A stretch of DNA of 64,000 nt from Inconstantimicrobium porci (GTDB lineage: Bacteria > Bacillota > Clostridia > Clostridiales > Clostridiaceae): NCBI RefSeq assembly GCF_009696465.1, contig NZ_VULX01000001.1, positions 248,001 through 312,000 of the forward strand. The letters run 5' to 3'. This document shows, piece after piece, positions 24,827 through 34,595 of the stretch (its first letter is position 1; every line of letters begins with the position of its first letter). The translations under genes were made by a program, and so were the position numbers. The notes under the pieces were generated by a model, which did not search any database, was not told where the DNA came from, and saw only the letters and a program-made list of their open reading frames with translations.

Positions 24827-25096
24827 ATGGGAATTAAATTGATTAATATTGGTTTTGGAAATATTGTTTCAGCTAATAGATTAGTAGCAATTGTTAGTCC
24901 AGAGTCAGCACCAATTAAGAGAATTATACAGGAAGCAAGAGACAGAGGTATGCTAATTGATGCTACTTATGGAAGAAGAACAAGAGCTGTAATTATTACA
25001 GACAGTGATCATATTATTTTGTCAGCTGTACAGCCTGAAACAGTAGCTCATAGACTTACAACTAAAGACGATCTTATAGAAGAGGTAGATGAATAA
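24827..25096 (+). CDS. remA: RemA family DNA-binding regulator (DUF370)
   Basis: The 89-residue protein begins [21 protein letters not shown] and carries the conserved [20 protein letters not shown] segment with clustered arginines. In Bacillus, RemA is a DNA-binding protein that controls biofilm matrix and osmoprotection genes. The order yicC-remA-gmk-rpoZ is strongly conserved. Its stop shares one base with the gmk start (TAATG), so translation is coupled. Confidence 0.93.
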   Translation: MGIKLINIGFGNIVSANRLVAIVSPESAPIKRIIQEARDRGMLIDATYGRRTRAVIITDSDHIILSAVQPETVAHRLTTKDDLIEEVDE

Positions 25097-25731
25097 TGAG
25101 TAAATCTAAAGGTATTTTGATAGTTATTTCAGGACCATCAGGTGCTGGAAAAGGTACTATCTGCAAAGCTTTGTTAGAAAAAAGAAATGATTTATATATA
25201 TCAGTATCTGCCACTACTAGAAGCCCGAGAAAAGGTGAAGTAGATGGCATAAATTATCATTTCTTTACTAAGGATCAATTCAAGGAAGGAATAAAAAATG
25301 GAGATTTTCTTGAATATGCCGAAGTATATGGTAACTATTATGGAACTCCCAAAGCAGGTGTGAATGAACTTTTAGAGGCAGGTAAGAATGTAATTCTTGA
25401 GATAGATATCCAAGGGGCTTTAAAAGTTAAAGAATGCATGGAAGACGGAGTATTTATTTTCGTCCTTCCTCCTTCAATGGAAGAATTAAAATCAAGAATA
25501 ATTGGTAGAGGAAGCGAAACTGAAGAATCTCTTATGACTAGATTTAAATCTGCTTATCAAGAGATTAACTATGTTTCAAAGTATAATTATGCAGTTATTA
25601 ATGACACTGTAGAAGCGGCAGTTAATAAAATTGAAGGTATACTGCTAGCTGAAACATGTAGAGTTGATAGAATAAAAGAACATATTTTAGATTCAAAGGA
25701 GGGCTTAATTCATGAACAATTCTATGATTAA
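25096..25731 (+). CDS. gmk: Guanylate kinase
   Basis: Gmk phosphorylates GMP to GDP. The 211-residue protein has the P-loop SGPSGAGKGT at residues 11-20, the GMP-binding region SATTRSPRKGEVDGINYHF and YGTPKAGV, and the LILEIDIQGAL strand near residue 100. Length is typical. It overlaps remA by one base and rpoZ by 20 bases. Confidence 0.96.
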   Translation: MSKSKGILIVISGPSGAGKGTICKALLEKRNDLYISVSATTRSPRKGEVDGINYHFFTKDQFKEGIKNGDFLEYAEVYGNYYGTPKAGVNELLEAGKNVILEIDIQGALKVKECMEDGVFIFVLPPSMEELKSRIIGRGSETEESLMTRFKSAYQEINYVSKYNYAVINDTVEAAVNKIEGILLAETCRVDRIKEHILDSKEGLIHEQFYD

Positions 25732-25930
25732 TCCATCAGTTATACAATTATTACAAAAGGTAGATAATAGATATTCACTAGTTATAGTGACATCTAAAAG
25801 AGCAAGACAAATAATACAGGGTGACGAAGTGTACACTTCTGTAGATTCGCATAAACCATTAACTTTAGCAATTAATGAAGTAAATGAAGGTGCAGTAACT
25901 TATGAAAGAACAAGTGACAGCACAAAATAG
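25712..25930 (+). CDS. rpoZ: RNA polymerase omega subunit
   Basis: The 72-residue omega subunit helps assemble RNA polymerase around beta'. It shows SMINPSVIQLLQKVDNRYSLV, SKRARQI and the downstream KPLTLAINEVNEG segment that define the family. Its ATG lies inside the end of gmk and is preceded by AAAGGAGGG. It overlaps coaBC by 29 bases. Confidence 0.95.
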   Translation: MNNSMINPSVIQLLQKVDNRYSLVIVTSKRARQIIQGDEVYTSVDSHKPLTLAINEVNEGAVTYERTSDSTK

Positions 25931-27104
25931 TAAAGTCCTTATTGGAGTTACAGGCGGAATAGCAGCTTACAAAGCACTTGATGTAATTAGTTCTTTAAGA
26001 AAGAAAAACGTAGAAGTTAAAGTAGTAATGACAAAGAATGCATCAAGCTTTGTATCTCCGCTCACATTCCAGTCAATTAGCCAGAATCCTGTTGCAGTTG
26101 ATATGTTTGAGAAAATTCAGCATTTTGAAATTGAACATATAGCTCTTGCACACTGGGCTGACGTCATAGCCGTTGTGCCAGCAACTGCAAATATTATTGG
26201 AAAGGTGGCAAATGGTATTGCTGATGATCTTTTGTCAACAACTATCATGGCTGCATCAAGCGAAGTGATTTTTGCACCTGCAATGAACACGTATATGTTC
26301 AATAATCCTATTGTACAGGACAATATGGAAAAATTGAGCAAATATAATTATTCTTTTATAATGCCTCAAAGCGGTAGACTGGCTTGTGGTGATACAGGTA
26401 TAGGAAAGCTTGAAGAGACTAAAGTTATAACAGAAGTTATATTATCTAAACTCAATAAAAATAAAGATTTTAAAGGCAGTAGCGTTATAGTTACAGCAGG
26501 GCCGACAATTTCACCTATTGATCCTGTTAGATTTATTTCTAATAATTCATCAGGTAAGATGGGATATGCAATAGCACAGGAAGCAAGGGATAGAGGAGCA
26601 GATGTTACTCTGATTTCAGGTCCTACAAATTTAAAACCTATATATGGCGTTGAAATGGTTAATGTAAATACCAATGAAGAAATGATGAATGCAGTACTTG
26701 AAAAATATGATGATGCAGATATAGTAATTAAGGCTGCAGCTGTAGCTGATTATAAAATAAAAGAATATTCATCTGATAAAATTAAAAAATCTGATTCTAA
26801 TCTTATACTTGAGTTTAAAAGGGATAATGATATCCTTAGCATACTTGGACAAAGAAAGAAGAATCAGATTTTAGTTGGATTTGCAGCAGAAAGCAATAAT
26901 CTTATTGAAAATTCAAAGAATAAAATCAAGAAGAAAAATCTCGATTTTATTGTAGCCAATGATATAACTAGAAAGGACACTGGTTTTAAATCTGAAGATA
27001 ATAAAGTTACCATTATAGATAAGAATGGCAACGAATATAATCTTGAAAAGATGTCTAAAAGAAATGTAGCAAAAAAAATATTTGATTTGATAAAAAGGCG
27101 CTGA
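25902..27104 (+). CDS. coaBC: Bifunctional phosphopantothenoylcysteine decarboxylase/synthase
   Basis: CoaBC makes 4'-phosphopantetheine in two steps of coenzyme A synthesis. The 400-residue protein has an N-terminal flavoprotein (CoaC) domain starting GVTGGIAAYKALD, with the histidine of HIALAHWADV and the PAMNTYMF motif, and a C-terminal CoaB domain with TAGPTISPIDPVRFISNNSSGKMG and AAAVADYK. The ATG at 25902 has AAGGTG nine bases upstream and overlaps the end of rpoZ. Confidence 0.95.
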   Translation: MKEQVTAQNSKVLIGVTGGIAAYKALDVISSLRKKNVEVKVVMTKNASSFVSPLTFQSISQNPVAVDMFEKIQHFEIEHIALAHWADVIAVVPATANIIGKVANGIADDLLSTTIMAASSEVIFAPAMNTYMFNNPIVQDNMEKLSKYNYSFIMPQSGRLACGDTGIGKLEETKVITEVILSKLNKNKDFKGSSVIVTAGPTISPIDPVRFISNNSSGKMGYAIAQEARDRGADVTLISGPTNLKPIYGVEMVNVNTNEEMMNAVLEKYDDADIVIKAAAVADYKIKEYSSDKIKKSDSNLILEFKRDNDILSILGQRKKNQILVGFAAESNNLIENSKNKIKKKNLDFIVANDITRKDTGFKSEDNKVTIIDKNGNEYNLEKMSKRNVAKKIFDLIKRR

Positions 27105-27115
27105 TGCGCTTTTTT
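27092..27115 (+). terminator. Partial terminator after coaBC
   Basis: GCGC/GCGC with flanking A5 and T6 forms a short stem that includes the coaBC stop region. Reading into priA probably continues, since priA follows 37 bases after coaBC with its own ribosome site. Confidence 0.6.
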
Positions 27116-27141
27116 GTCTATATGCAATAAAAGGTGATGCA

Positions 27142-29343
27142 ATGTTAAAAAAGTATGCCGAAGTTATTATAAATAGTGAATCTGTGGCGCTTGACAGGAA
27201 ATTTACTTATAAAGTCCCAGAAGAGATGATGGATAGTATAACCATAGGCAGTAAAGCTATGGTGCCTTTTGGCCAGGGAAATAAAAAAATTGTTGCTTTT
27301 GTTATAGGATTTACAGAAACCATTGATTTTAATCCAAAGCTGGCAAAAAACATAGTATCCATTTCGTCTGAACCTTTATTTGGTGAAAAAGAATTAGAGA
27401 TTGCTCTCTTTATCAAGGAGAAATATTTATGCAGATATATTGAAGCGCTAAAACTTTTTACACCTCCAGGTACTATAAAGGGTAGTTCAAATAAAGTTAA
27501 AAAAGTAATTTCTGTTAACAGTAGCTTTAACAATTCAGAAGACTATGAAAAATATAAAGATGAAATAGAATTAATTAAAAAGCATAACGGCCAGTTTACA
27601 AAGACAGAATTGAATAAAAATCTAAATATTTCAATATATAAGATTAATAAGATGATTCAAAAGGAAATACTTGCTGTCCATGATACTGTAGTTACAAGAT
27701 ATAATGATGAAGAATTTAAGTGTTACAAAAAGGTTGAACTGACAGTCAATCAGAAAAGAGCAGTCAGTCAGATACTTTACAGCAATAATAAGCTTTTTCT
27801 CATAAAGGGTGTAACAGGAAGTGGCAAGACTGAGATATATATGAATCTTGTAGAAGATGCACTAAGGGAAGATAAAAGCACCTTATTTCTTGTGCCTGAA
27901 ATTTCGCTTACGCCTCAGATGATAGAAAGATTCAAAGGAAGATTCGGTAGAAATGTAGCAGTGTTTCATTCAAAGTTATCTGAAGGTGAGAGATTCGATG
28001 AATGGCAGAGAGTTAAGAATGGAAATGTAAAGCTTGCAATAGGTGCTAGATCAGCGATATTTCTGCCTTTTCAAGATCTTAAATATATTATTATAGATGA
28101 AGAGCATGAAGATACTTATAAATCAGAGCAAAGTCCTAAATATAACACAAGAGACGTTGCCGAATTTAAAAGCAGACAGTATGGATGTAAAGTTATATAT
28201 GGTACAGCTACTCCATCAATAAAAACCTTTTACAGATCACTTAAGAATGAAATAAAGCTTATTGAACTTAATGAAAGAGTTGATGGTTCGGCAATGCCTC
28301 CTATATCAATTGTTGATATGAGGCAGGAACTTAAAGAAGGTAACAGAAGCATATTTAGCAGAAAGTTATATGATGCAATAAAAGATAGATTAGAAAGAAA
28401 ACAGCAGTCAATTATATTCCTTAATAGACGCGGTTATTCTACCTTTGTATCATGTCGTAACTGCGGATATGTTTTTACATGTGATTCATGTGATATATCA
28501 ATGACATATCATAAGAATGGATATCTTGTATGTCATTACTGTGGTAAGACTAAAGAAGCACCTAGAATATGTCCAAAGTGTGGAAGCAGATATGTAAAGT
28601 TTTTTGGTGCTGGTACTGAGCAGATAGAGCAGAGTATACGAAAAACTTTTCCTAGTGCAAAAGTGCTTAGGATGGATGTTGATACAACAAGAACAAAAAA
28701 TTCACATGAAAAAATATATAATGCATTTAAGAATGGTGAAGCAGATATTTTAGTAGGAACTCAGATGATCTCAAAAGGTCTTGATTTCCCAAATGTTTCA
28801 TTGGTAGGCATTGTAGCAGCCGATGTTACTATTAATCTACCTGACTACACTGCATCTGAAAAGGGATTTCAGATTATTACACAAGTTGCAGGAAGAGCAG
28901 GCAGAGGAAAAGAAAAAGGGGAAGTTATTCTGCAGACTTATGAACCTGAACACAGTAGTATTCAATTTGCTTCATCCTATGATTATGAAGGATTTTTTAA
29001 AGAAGAAATTAAAGTTAGAAATTTAATGGGGTATCCGCCTTTTTCCGATATATTAGAAATAAGTATTATAGGAGAAAATGATAATATAGTTCAAAATGCA
29101 TCGCGTGATATTTGCAAGGGAATAAAGGAAATTTTAAAAGAATATGATAAATTAGAAATTCTAGGACCTAGTGCATGTGGTGTACGTAAGATAAAAGATA
29201 TGTACAGATGGCAGATTATTATTAAAGGAACAACTAATGATAAAATAAATAATGATATAAAGAATTATGTTTATGATATAATAAAACAAGAATATAATGG
29301 TGTAAAGGTAAGTTTGGATGTAAATCCTAGCAACTTACTGTAA
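27142..29343 (+). CDS. priA: Primosomal protein N' (replication restart helicase)
   Basis: PriA rebuilds the replication fork machinery at stalled or repaired forks. The 733-residue protein has an N-terminal DNA-binding domain, a helicase core with Walker [12 protein letters not shown] and the DEEH box, two pairs of zinc-binding CxxC motifs ([13 protein letters not shown] and CHYCGK...CPKCG) and the QVAGRAGRG motif VI. The ATG follows AAAGGTGATG. Confidence 0.96.
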   Translation: MLKKYAEVIINSESVALDRKFTYKVPEEMMDSITIGSKAMVPFGQGNKKIVAFVIGFTETIDFNPKLAKNIVSISSEPLFGEKELEIALFIKEKYLCRYIEALKLFTPPGTIKGSSNKVKKVISVNSSFNNSEDYEKYKDEIELIKKHNGQFTKTELNKNLNISIYKINKMIQKEILAVHDTVVTRYNDEEFKCYKKVELTVNQKRAVSQILYSNNKLFLIKGVTGSGKTEIYMNLVEDALREDKSTLFLVPEISLTPQMIERFKGRFGRNVAVFHSKLSEGERFDEWQRVKNGNVKLAIGARSAIFLPFQDLKYIIIDEEHEDTYKSEQSPKYNTRDVAEFKSRQYGCKVIYGTATPSIKTFYRSLKNEIKLIELNERVDGSAMPPISIVDMRQELKEGNRSIFSRKLYDAIKDRLERKQQSIIFLNRRGYSTFVSCRNCGYVFTCDSCDISMTYHKNGYLVCHYCGKTKEAPRICPKCGSRYVKFFGAGTEQIEQSIRKTFPSAKVLRMDVDTTRTKNSHEKIYNAFKNGEADILVGTQMISKGLDFPNVSLVGIVAADVTINLPDYTASEKGFQIITQVAGRAGRGKEKGEVILQTYEPEHSSIQFASSYDYEGFFKEEIKVRNLMGYPPFSDILEISIIGENDNIVQNASRDICKGIKEILKEYDKLEILGPSACGVRKIKDMYRWQIIIKGTTNDKINNDIKNYVYDIIKQEYNGVKVSLDVNPSNLL

Positions 29344-29354
29344 GGAGGAAAAAT

Positions 29355-29804
29355 ATGGCGCTTAGAACAATAAGAACTGAAGAAGACTTAATATTAAGAA
29401 AACATTGTAGAGAAGTTGATACAATAACAGATAGAATACTTACATTAATAAAAGACATGGGAGAGACTATGTATAAAGCTGATGGCGTTGGACTTGCAGC
29501 GCCACAGGTTGGAATACTTAAAAGAATATTCGTCATAGATGTTTTTGATGGTGAAGGATTAAGAGTTTTTATTAATCCTGAAATACTTGAAACTTCTGGT
29601 TCAGTTAAAGACCAAGAAGGTTGTTTGAGTGTTCCTGAAGTACAGGGTTTGGTTGAAAGACCTGAATATGTTAAAGTTAAAGCTATTAACGAAAAAGGTG
29701 AAGAATTTGTTCTTGAAGCTCATGGATTATTAGCAAGAGCTGTTTGTCATGAAAATGATCATCTTGATGGTGTACTTTTTATTGATAAAGTGATACAGGA
29801 ATAA
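29355..29804 (+). CDS. def: Peptide deformylase
   Basis: Def removes the formyl group from nascent proteins. The 149-residue enzyme has the three motifs: [18 protein letters not shown] with the metal cysteine, and the HENDH zinc motif with both histidines. It begins 11 bases after priA with AGGAGG and is followed by fmt, whose product adds the formyl group that Def removes. Confidence 0.95.
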   Translation: MALRTIRTEEDLILRKHCREVDTITDRILTLIKDMGETMYKADGVGLAAPQVGILKRIFVIDVFDGEGLRVFINPEILETSGSVKDQEGCLSVPEVQGLVERPEYVKVKAINEKGEEFVLEAHGLLARAVCHENDHLDGVLFIDKVIQE

Positions 29805-29843
29805 TTACTTAATGCTTTTTTTGATATACGGAGGATGATAGAT

Positions 29844-30773
29844 ATGAATATAGCATTTATGGGAACTCCAGACTTTGCAGTTCCGTCATTAAAAAAAATT
29901 ATTGAAAAATATGGTGTTAAGCTTGTTGTTACTCAGCCTGATAAGGCAAAAGGAAGGGGCAAAAAGGTTTCAATATCACCAGTAAAAGAAGTTGCAGTTG
30001 AAAATAACATAGATGTAATACAGCCTGTAAAAATTAGAAATGATGTAGAAGCTATAGAAAAATTAAAGAGTCTTGATCTTGATTTTATAATAGTGGTGGC
30101 ATTTGGACAAATTTTGTCTAAAGAAATTCTTGACATACCTAGATATGGGTGTATTAATCTTCATGGATCACTTCTTCCTAAATATAGAGGAGCTGCTCCT
30201 ATACAATGGGCAGTTATTAATGGAGAGAAAGTTTCAGGTAATACTACTATGTTTATGGACGTGGGTGTTGATACTGGGGATATGTTATTAAAAGATGAAG
30301 TAGAGATTAGTGATGACTGCACAGCAGGCGAACTATTTGATATATTAAAGGATAGAGGCGCTGATCTTTTAATCGAAACAATAGATAAGGTTTCCAAAAA
30401 TGAAATAGAAAGAAAAAAACAGGATGATAAGTTAAGTACTCATGCATCAATGCTTAATAAGGAAATGGCACATATTGACTGGAATAAATCTTCAAAGCAG
30501 ATTCATGATCTTATAAGAGGTATGAATCCATGGCCAATAGCATACACTGATTATAATGGTGATAAAATGAAGGTGTTCAAAAGTTCATTTAATGGAGATA
30601 AGTGTACACAAAAACCTGGGACTATATTAAAGGCTGATAAAAAAGGTATATATGTTGCTACAGGCGACGGAACTTTAATCATTGAAAAACTTCAGCTTCC
30701 AAATGGAAAGCCATTAGAAGTTTCTCAATTCTTAAATGGCCATGATATAGAAAGAGGCACAATATTTAAATAA
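29844..30773 (+). CDS. fmt: Methionyl-tRNA formyltransferase
   Basis: Fmt formylates the initiator methionyl-tRNA. The 309-residue protein starts MNIAFMGTPDFAVP and has the transferase core with INLHGSLLPKYRGAAPIQWA (catalytic asparagine, histidine and aspartate region) and a C-terminal OB-like domain. ATG at 29844 is correctly spaced from GGAGG at 29830-29834; ATG at 29835 overlaps this site. Confidence 0.95.
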   Translation: MNIAFMGTPDFAVPSLKKIIEKYGVKLVVTQPDKAKGRGKKVSISPVKEVAVENNIDVIQPVKIRNDVEAIEKLKSLDLDFIIVVAFGQILSKEILDIPRYGCINLHGSLLPKYRGAAPIQWAVINGEKVSGNTTMFMDVGVDTGDMLLKDEVEISDDCTAGELFDILKDRGADLLIETIDKVSKNEIERKKQDDKLSTHASMLNKEMAHIDWNKSSKQIHDLIRGMNPWPIAYTDYNGDKMKVFKSSFNGDKCTQKPGTILKADKKGIYVATGDGTLIIEKLQLPNGKPLEVSQFLNGHDIERGTIFK

Positions 30774-30785
30774 TGAGGTGATATA

Positions 30786-31472
30786 ATGTTTTATTTTGAT
30801 CCTACATATATTATACTTGTTCCTGCTATGATTATAGCTGCATATGCTCAGATGAAGGTTAATTCAACTTTCGCAAAGTTTAGCGAAGTTCAGAGTATTA
30901 ATGGATATTCAGGAAGTCAGACTGCAAGAAGACTACTTGATAGCGCTGGATTATATGATGTTCCTGTAGAGCTTGTTAATGGAAGGCTTACAGATCATTA
31001 CGATCCAAGAAGAAGAGTATTAAGATTATCGAGAGATGTTTTTTATGGTACGTCTGTAGCATCTCTAGGGGTAGCTTCACATGAAGTTGGTCACGCAATA
31101 CAGCATAAGGAGTCATATTCACCATTAAGAATAAGAAATTCTCTTGTGCCTGTTGTGAATTTCAGTTCCAATTTTGCATGGATAATATTCTTTATTGGTA
31201 TATTTATGGCAAACTCTCTACTTGCAGATATTGGTATAATTTTATTTTCAGGAGCTGTTGTTTTTCAGCTTATAACTTTGCCAGTAGAATATAATGCATC
31301 TACAAGAGCATTGAGAATGCTGAAATCCAGCGGAACTCTATATGATGATGAACTTAAGAAAGCTGAGAAAGTCCTTGATGCAGCAGCACTTACATATTTA
31401 GCAGCAGCATTTATGGCGGTGTCTCAGATTATAAGATTAATTGCTATTAAGGATAGAAGTTCAAATGACTAA
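30786..31472 (+). CDS. Zn-dependent membrane peptidase, YugP family
   Basis: The 228-residue protein has an N-terminal hydrophobic segment, the zinc motif SHEVGHAIQH near residues 98-107, a pair of hydrophobic segments at about 121-166 and a C-terminal third-ligand helix region. This is the YugP zinc peptidase family, whose substrates are unknown. It sits 13 bases after fmt in the housekeeping operon, a common location in clostridia. Confidence 0.9.
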   Translation: MFYFDPTYIILVPAMIIAAYAQMKVNSTFAKFSEVQSINGYSGSQTARRLLDSAGLYDVPVELVNGRLTDHYDPRRRVLRLSRDVFYGTSVASLGVASHEVGHAIQHKESYSPLRIRNSLVPVVNFSSNFAWIIFFIGIFMANSLLADIGIILFSGAVVFQLITLPVEYNASTRALRMLKSSGTLYDDELKKAEKVLDAAALTYLAAAFMAVSQIIRLIAIKDRSSND

Positions 31473-31497
31473 AAAACAAACGGTTTGGAGATAAAAT

Positions 31498-32826
31498 ATG
31501 AATTCTAGAAAAATTATAGTTGAAATATTAAATAGCGTGTTTTACAAAGAAAGCTATTCTAATATAGAAATTAATAAACGACTGAATAATAGTTCTTTAG
31601 ATACCAGAGATAGATCACTTGTTACTGAAATAGTGTATGGAACTATAAGATATAAAAAGAAAATTGATTTTATAATAAAAAATTATGTAAAGGACATAAG
31701 ATTAGTAGATAAGACAATTCTAAATATTTTAAGATCTACAGTATACCAGATTTTATTTCTTACTAAAGTTCCAGATTATGCAGCAGTTAATGAAGCTGTT
31801 AATCTTGCAAAAACAGTATCAAAATCATCATCAAGATTTGTTAATGGTGTTCTTCGTAATATCTTAAGAAACAAAGATAAAAATTATTTGAGTTGTTTAA
31901 ATGGCAAAAAGCTGCTTGCAGTGAAATACTCCTTCCCTAACTGGATGATTGAATTATTTATTGAACAGTATGGTATGGAAAAAACTAAAAGTATCTTAAA
32001 AAACCTTAATGAAACACCTAATATAACAGTAAGGGTAAATACACTAAAATGCAGTTATGATGATATTTTAGAAAAGCTTGAGGAAAATGGCTATGATGTT
32101 GAAGATGGAACTATATGTCCAGAAGCTATAAAAATCAATAAAGGAAGTAGTATTGAACATAATGACTTATTTAAAGGCGGCTATATTACAGTACAGGATG
32201 AAAGTGCAATGCTTACAGCACAGCTTTTAGATCTTGCTGAAAATATGAATGTAATTGATCTTTGTTCAGCACCTGGCGGTAAAGCAACTCATATTGGTGA
32301 ACTTATGAATAATACAGGGAAAATAACTGCCTGTGATATATATGAACATAAGATTAAGTTAATAAATGATAACTGTTCAAGGCTCGGGATAACTGATGTT
32401 GAAGCTGTTGTCAATGATGCAGCTGTTATAAATAATAATTTTATCAATTCTGCAGATAGAGTGCTTGTTGATGTACCTTGCTCAGGTCTTGGCATAATAA
32501 GAAAGAAACCAGAAATAAAATGGAATAAAACAAAAAAAAGTCTTAATGAATTATGTACTATCCAGAGAGATATAATGGAAAATGCATGGAGATATTTAAA
32601 AAATGACGGCATAATGGTATATTCTACATGTACAATTAATAAAGATGAAAATGAAAAGAATATAGACTGGTTCTTAGAATGCCATAAGGATGCTGAGATA
32701 GAAAAAATTTTTATAGGGCAGTTAGATAATATTATTTATAACGATAATAATACTGTTACAATACTTCCTAATAAAGATATGGATGGATTCTTTTTAGCGA
32801 AGCTTAGAAAGAAGGGCAGGTGCTAA
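31498..32826 (+). CDS. rsmB: 16S rRNA (cytosine-967-C5)-methyltransferase
   Basis: RsmB methylates C967 of 16S rRNA. The 442-residue protein has an N-terminal NusB-like RNA-binding domain (residues about 1-130, [13 protein letters not shown]-like), then a SAM-dependent domain with [10 protein letters not shown], the catalytic cysteine motif DVPCSGLGI and the second cysteine motif [11 protein letters not shown]. It is followed by rlmN only two bases later. Confidence 0.95.
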   Translation: MNSRKIIVEILNSVFYKESYSNIEINKRLNNSSLDTRDRSLVTEIVYGTIRYKKKIDFIIKNYVKDIRLVDKTILNILRSTVYQILFLTKVPDYAAVNEAVNLAKTVSKSSSRFVNGVLRNILRNKDKNYLSCLNGKKLLAVKYSFPNWMIELFIEQYGMEKTKSILKNLNETPNITVRVNTLKCSYDDILEKLEENGYDVEDGTICPEAIKINKGSSIEHNDLFKGGYITVQDESAMLTAQLLDLAENMNVIDLCSAPGGKATHIGELMNNTGKITACDIYEHKIKLINDNCSRLGITDVEAVVNDAAVINNNFINSADRVLVDVPCSGLGIIRKKPEIKWNKTKKSLNELCTIQRDIMENAWRYLKNDGIMVYSTCTINKDENEKNIDWFLECHKDAEIEKIFIGQLDNIIYNDNNTVTILPNKDMDGFFLAKLRKKGRC

Positions 32827-32827
32827 A

Positions 32828-33856
32828 GTGAATAATTTACTAGATTATACTTTGGAAGATTTACAAAATTGGATGAAAGAAAATAATGAGGCTAAATTCA
32901 GAGCAAAGCAGATATATGATTGGATTTACAAAAATGTTTGGAATTTTGATGATATGAGGAATATTCCGGGAAGCCTTAAAGAAAAATTAAAAGTTAATTT
33001 TAATATAAACATTCCCAAGGTAGTTGCAAAACGTGAATCCGAGAAAGATGGCACAGTTAAAAACTTATTAGAAATGAGTGATGGAAATGTAATTGAATGT
33101 GTTATAATGAAATATAAATATGGCAATTCAATCTGTGTATCTACTCAGGTAGGATGCAGGATGGGATGTAAATTCTGCGCCTCAACACTTGGTGGAAGAA
33201 TTAGAAATCTAACTGCAGGAGAGATATTATCAGAAGTGCTTGTATCACAGAAATTAATAGGTGAGAGAATTTCTAATATTGTTTTGATGGGGAGTGGTGA
33301 GCCATTTGATAATTATGACAATGTAATGAAGTTTTTAGAGCTTGTTAATAGTGATAATGGACTTAATATAGGCCAGAGACATATTACATTATCAACGTGT
33401 GGTATAGTTCCTAAAATTTACGAGATGGCCGATAATGAAATGCAGATTACACTTGCTATATCATTACATGCTACTACTGATGAAAAAAGAAAGTCTATTA
33501 TGCCGATAGCTAATAAATATTCAATAGCTGAGATATTAAAAGCTTGCGATTATTATGTGGAGAAGACAAAGAGAAGAATGACATTTGAATATTCACTTGT
33601 TAATGGTGTAAATGACAGTGAAAAAGATGCACATGAACTCGCAGATTTATTAAAAGGAAGACTTTGTCATGTTAATCTTATTCCAATAAATGAAATAAAA
33701 GAAAATAACTTTAAAAAGTCTCGAAAAAATAATATTGAAAGATTTGAAAAAGTATTACGAAATTATGGAATAGAAGTTACAGTAAGAAGAGAAATGGGTT
33801 CGGACATAGATGCTGCGTGTGGGCAGCTTAGGAGAAATTATATCGAGAAACATTAG
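32828..33856 (+). CDS. rlmN: 23S rRNA (adenine-2503-C2)-methyltransferase
   Basis: RlmN is a radical SAM enzyme that methylates A2503 of 23S rRNA. The 342-residue protein has the cluster motif [10 protein letters not shown] near residue 114, the [10 protein letters not shown] segment, STCGIVP and the C-terminal [15 protein letters not shown] with the catalytic cysteine. The start is GTG at 32828, with a GGGCAGG ribosome site inside rsmB. Confidence 0.96.
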   Translation: MNNLLDYTLEDLQNWMKENNEAKFRAKQIYDWIYKNVWNFDDMRNIPGSLKEKLKVNFNINIPKVVAKRESEKDGTVKNLLEMSDGNVIECVIMKYKYGNSICVSTQVGCRMGCKFCASTLGGRIRNLTAGEILSEVLVSQKLIGERISNIVLMGSGEPFDNYDNVMKFLELVNSDNGLNIGQRHITLSTCGIVPKIYEMADNEMQITLAISLHATTDEKRKSIMPIANKYSIAEILKACDYYVEKTKRRMTFEYSLVNGVNDSEKDAHELADLLKGRLCHVNLIPINEIKENNFKKSRKNNIERFEKVLRNYGIEVTVRREMGSDIDAACGQLRRNYIEKH

Positions 33857-33871
33857 TGAGAGGGGTGCAAT

Positions 33872-34594
33872 ATGGTAGGAATTTGTACTGATGCTGGTAA
33901 TGTCAGAAAAGTAAATGAAGATTATGCAGATTATTATGAGAATGAATTATTCAGTATCTATGTAATTGCTGACGGTATGGGAGGACATAATGCTGGTGAA
34001 GTAGCCAGTAAACAAGCTGTAGATGATGTGATTGATTATCTGAAGGATAACTATGATAATGAATCAGATCACCAGGATATACTTAAAGATGCTATATGTG
34101 AAGCAAATTATAAAATATATGTTGATTCTTTAAAAAATGAATTGTTAAATGGTATGGGTACCACAATTACCGCCTGCTTTGTAACAAAAAATTATATACA
34201 AATTGCAAACGTAGGTGATAGCAGTTGTTTGGCTATTAAAGGAGATATAATAAAGAAAATAACTAAAGATCATTCTCTTGTTCAAGAACTACTTGATAGT
34301 GGATCTATAACAGAAATTGAAGCAAAAAATCATCCTCATAAAAATGTAATTACTCGTGCAATGGGTACTGCATCTAGTGTAAATGTAGATATTTTTAAAT
34401 TAGATAAAGACGATTTTGATACTTTGATTTTATGTAGTGATGGACTTACAAATGAACTTAATAATGATGAAATATTAGAAACAGTTAAAAATTCATTAAC
34501 ATTAAATGAAAGTGCAGAAAAATTGATTTCACTTGCAAAGCAAAGAGGAGGAAGAGATAATATTACAGCATTGATATATGGAGGAGAGAGATAG
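33872..34594 (+). CDS. PP2C-type serine/threonine phosphatase
   Basis: This 240-residue phosphatase (PrpC/Stp1 type) has the metal-binding aspartates in VNEDYAD and ADGMGGHNAGEVAS, the NVGDSSC motif, TKDHSLVQEL and ILCSDGLTNEL. It removes phosphate from the targets of the adjacent kinase. Its start follows GAGGGGTG, and its stop overlaps the kinase ribosome site, so the two are made together. Confidence 0.95.
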   Translation: MVGICTDAGNVRKVNEDYADYYENELFSIYVIADGMGGHNAGEVASKQAVDDVIDYLKDNYDNESDHQDILKDAICEANYKIYVDSLKNELLNGMGTTITACFVTKNYIQIANVGDSSCLAIKGDIIKKITKDHSLVQELLDSGSITEIEAKNHPHKNVITRAMGTASSVNVDIFKLDKDDFDTLILCSDGLTNELNNDEILETVKNSLTLNESAEKLISLAKQRGGRDNITALIYGGER

Positions 34595-34595
34595 A